Assembly: GCA_938045615.1 (NCBI GenBank)
Contig: CALIBC010000188.1
Coordinates: 1-5,445, forward strand
Length of the DNA stretch: 5,445 bases
DNA from: an uncultured Clostridia bacterium
GTDB taxonomy: Bacteria > Bacillota > Clostridia > Peptostreptococcales > Anaerovoracaceae
Direction of reading: 5' to 3'
Positions 4,119 to 5,445 of this stretch are shown here, piece after piece (position 1 is the first letter of the stretch; each line of letters starts with the position of its first letter). The position numbers were made by a program, and so were the translations under genes. The notes beneath the pieces are model-generated. The model was not told where the DNA came from and searched no databases. It saw only the letters and a list, made by a program, of their open reading frames with translations.

Positions 4119-5301
4119 CCTTGAATGCATAGAAAAGGATATAAGAGAAGCTGACAAAACAGATCCCATACGCATATTGAATGTTGCTAACATCCTTAAT
4201 AAGTCCGAACAACACAGTGATAGCAGCACCACCGATAAGTCCCATTGTCATTAGTGATGAGCCCTCCTTGGTATATTTACCCAAGTCCATAAGAGCCAAA
4301 GGCCAGAATGCTGGCCACATCAATGAGCAGCCTAATGCCATGATACCTACAGCATAAATACTATAAACACCCGGGAGTAACAATACAAGTAGCGTTCCAA
4401 ACAGTGCAACGAAGGAACAGATCTGTAAGGCTTTCGTCTGTGAAAGATACTTAGGAATAAGAATAATACCTGCGATATATCCTATACTGATGCTGATTGG
4501 GGTAATCCATGAGTACGTATGAGGATGAGGAAGACCTAATTCACTTGCATAATCTATAAGTGTACCCAAGACGATGGTCTCTGAACCAACATAAAAGAAT
4601 ATGGCAATTGCTCCAAGAACAAGATGTGGGAACTGGAAGACAGAATGCTTACTGTTTGCGTAGTCGGATACTGCTGAATCTGCATCGGCGTCATCTTCTC
4701 CAGCAGCTTTCACCTCTGGCAATGGTGACATGAGTGCTACGACACCTAAGATTACAAATAAGCAGATTATAACCAAGAACGGTTTGTCAAGATCTTCCAA
4801 GCCAACACCTCCACTATTACTTGCAAAAAGAGCAATAAACAAAGGTGATACAGGCCATGCTAACTTGTTTATCATGCCCATAATAGAGATTCTTTTTGCT
4901 GCACTCTCCGTTGGTCCAAGGATTGTTACATAAGGATTTATGGCAGCTTGTAGGAACGTATTAGCTGTTCCACAAAGGAAAGATGCCAATAAAAAGATAA
5001 TGAAACTCCTTTCAGCTGCAGAGAGAATAAACACTCCGAAGGCTATAGCAAACATGGCAAAAGCTGCAGCCATCGTACGCTTATATCCAATTTTACTTAT
5101 CAATAAGCCTGCTGGATAACCAAAGATAAGGAATGGTAAGAACGTAGCACCTATAAGCATATATGCTTCTGTGGACGAAACGCTTAGCGAAACCTTCAAT
5201 ACTGGTACTAATAAGGAATTGATTCCCAATGCAAAGCCACAAGTAAAGAACATGAAAGCAAGGAAAAGCATTGGTGTAATGAAGTTGTTTTTACCTTTCA
5301 C
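4102..5301 (-). CDS. Sugar MFS transporter, FHS (FucP/GluP/NagP-like) family
   Basis: The 399-residue protein is an inner-membrane carrier with about 12 hydrophobic segments in two halves separated by an acidic cytoplasmic loop (residues 193-220, containing GEDDADADSA). Family features are the first helix with CGFALGINSLLVPVLK (21-36), the MFS motif-A-like GYPAGLLISKIGYKR (61-75), TANTFLQAAINPYVTILGP (112-130), FFYVGSETIV opening the second half (235-244) and GSSLMTMGLIGGAA (347-360) near the end. These are typical of proton-linked uptake of fucose, glucose/galactose or N-acetylglucosamine; the substrate cannot be read from the sequence. Length is normal and the frame intact. The start is GTG (5299-5301), because an in-frame TAA lies 15 bp upstream; an ATG at codon 11 would cut into helix 1. 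No exact TAnnTTTG promoter is visible between the gene and the divergent IS end about 60 bp upstream. No partner gene lies in the window. Confidence is high for family, low for substrate. Confidence 0.9.
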   Translation of the reverse strand: MKGKNNFITPMLFLAFMFFTCGFALGINSLLVPVLKVSLSVSSTEAYMLIGATFLPFLIFGYPAGLLISKIGYKRTMAAAFAMFAIAFGVFILSAAERSFIIFLLASFLCGTANTFLQAAINPYVTILGPTESAAKRISIMGMINKLAWPVSPLFIALFASNSGGVGLEDLDKPFLVIICLFVILGVVALMSPLPEVKAAGEDDADADSAVSDYANSKHSVFQFPHLVLGAIAIFFYVGSETIVLGTLIDYASELGLPHPHTYSWITPISISIGYIAGIILIPKYLSQTKALQICSFVALFGTLLVLLLPGVYSIYAVGIMALGCSLMWPAFWPLALMDLGKYTKEGSSLMTMGLIGGAAITVLFGLIKDVSNIQYAYGICFVSFSYILFYAFKGYKLR

Positions 5302-5364
5302 GTGTAAACTTTTTTAGTTAAAAAAAAATTGAAGTCATCTAGACTTTTAAAATCTCTACAAATT

Positions 5365-5416
5365 GAGAGGAGTTTATTATCTTTGCACTATAAAAACCAA
5401 GATAAACACTCCTCTC
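5365..5416 (+). mobile_element. Left end of an IS5-type element: promoter and start-occluding inverted repeat
   Basis: GAGAGGAGT (5365-5373) and ACTCCTCTC (5408-5416) are perfect inverted repeats, with further pairing inside (TATCTT against AAGATA). The -7 consensus TATCTTTG (5378-5385) lies between them, placing the transcription start near 5391, so the element's own mRNA contains only the right arm. The right arm ends directly before the ATG at 5417. The true IS terminus is probably at or slightly left of 5365; only one end is in the window, so it cannot be fixed. Confidence 0.5.
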
Positions 5417-5445
5417 ATGTACGAAGTACTGGACAAAGATACAAT
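5417..5445 (+). CDS. Transposase N-terminus (IS5-like), cut by window edge
   Basis: Nine complete codons are present: MYEVLDKDT. This opening resembles IS5-group transposases of Bacteroidota that begin M-[YF]-EVL-(D/N)-K, but so few residues cannot settle the family. Support comes from the consensus promoter and the inverted-repeat structure directly upstream. The gene runs out of the window, diverging from the sugar transporter. Confidence 0.5.

Noticed and set aside
4730..4933. 67-codon plus-strand ORF
   Set aside because: It is a complement shadow of the sugar transporter, whose membrane-protein signatures are clear.

Overview
The window looks like accessory DNA from an oral Bacteroidota, most probably Porphyromonas gingivalis or a close relative such as P. 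gulae. The reasons are Bacteroidota-type promoters (TAnnTTTG at 581-588 and 5378-5385), an absence of convincing Shine-Dalgarno sites, a Lys-endopeptidase-like exoprotease gene with a signal peptide ending in KAQ, IS982-type and IS5-type transposase pieces, and many small palindromic repeats. The species call is an inference from gene families and style, not a database match.

Layout. Bases 1-106 hold a short open minus-strand frame of unknown identity, possibly a cut gene end. Bases 107-738 are largely non-coding: a low-confidence minus-strand ORF (219-488) rich in small repeats, then a promoter near 557-588 and a GC-rich leader of about 145 nt. This leads into a two-gene unit: a lipocalin-like/META-like lipoprotein (739-1170), overlapping by ATGA the start of a secreted lysyl-endopeptidase-family serine protease (1167 to about 2500). 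The protease still encodes His, Asp and Ser of the triad and the Lys-specificity Asp, but it is a pseudogene: a frameshift in a T7 run in the signal peptide, two in-frame stops, a probable third lesion near 2486, and loss of the C terminus at about 2500, where a palindromic element of about 140 bp begins.

Bases 2500-3660 are a scrapyard of mobile DNA: that element (2501-2640), a compound hairpin (2737-2788), an IS982-family insertion sequence with most of its transposase deleted (about 2815-3311), and a block of 22-bp-period repeats that also folds into three consecutive hairpins (3530-3640). A 75-codon ORF of doubtful reality follows (3658-3885). Bases 3886-4101 contain a nested 54-nt stem-loop and an imperfect second copy of the tail of the next gene.

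The only long intact gene is a minus-strand FHS-family major facilitator sugar transporter (4102-5301, GTG start). Some 60 bp upstream of it, a divergently oriented IS5-type element begins, with its own promoter, a start-codon-occluding inverted repeat and the first nine complete codons of a transposase, cut by the window edge.

The lipoprotein and protease probably once acted as one expression unit at the cell surface. The transporter acts independently in the inner membrane. I found no defence system, CRISPR array, tRNA or rRNA. The most unusual signals are the slippery T-run in the protease signal peptide, the 22-bp brick-like hairpin array and the self-silencing IS end.
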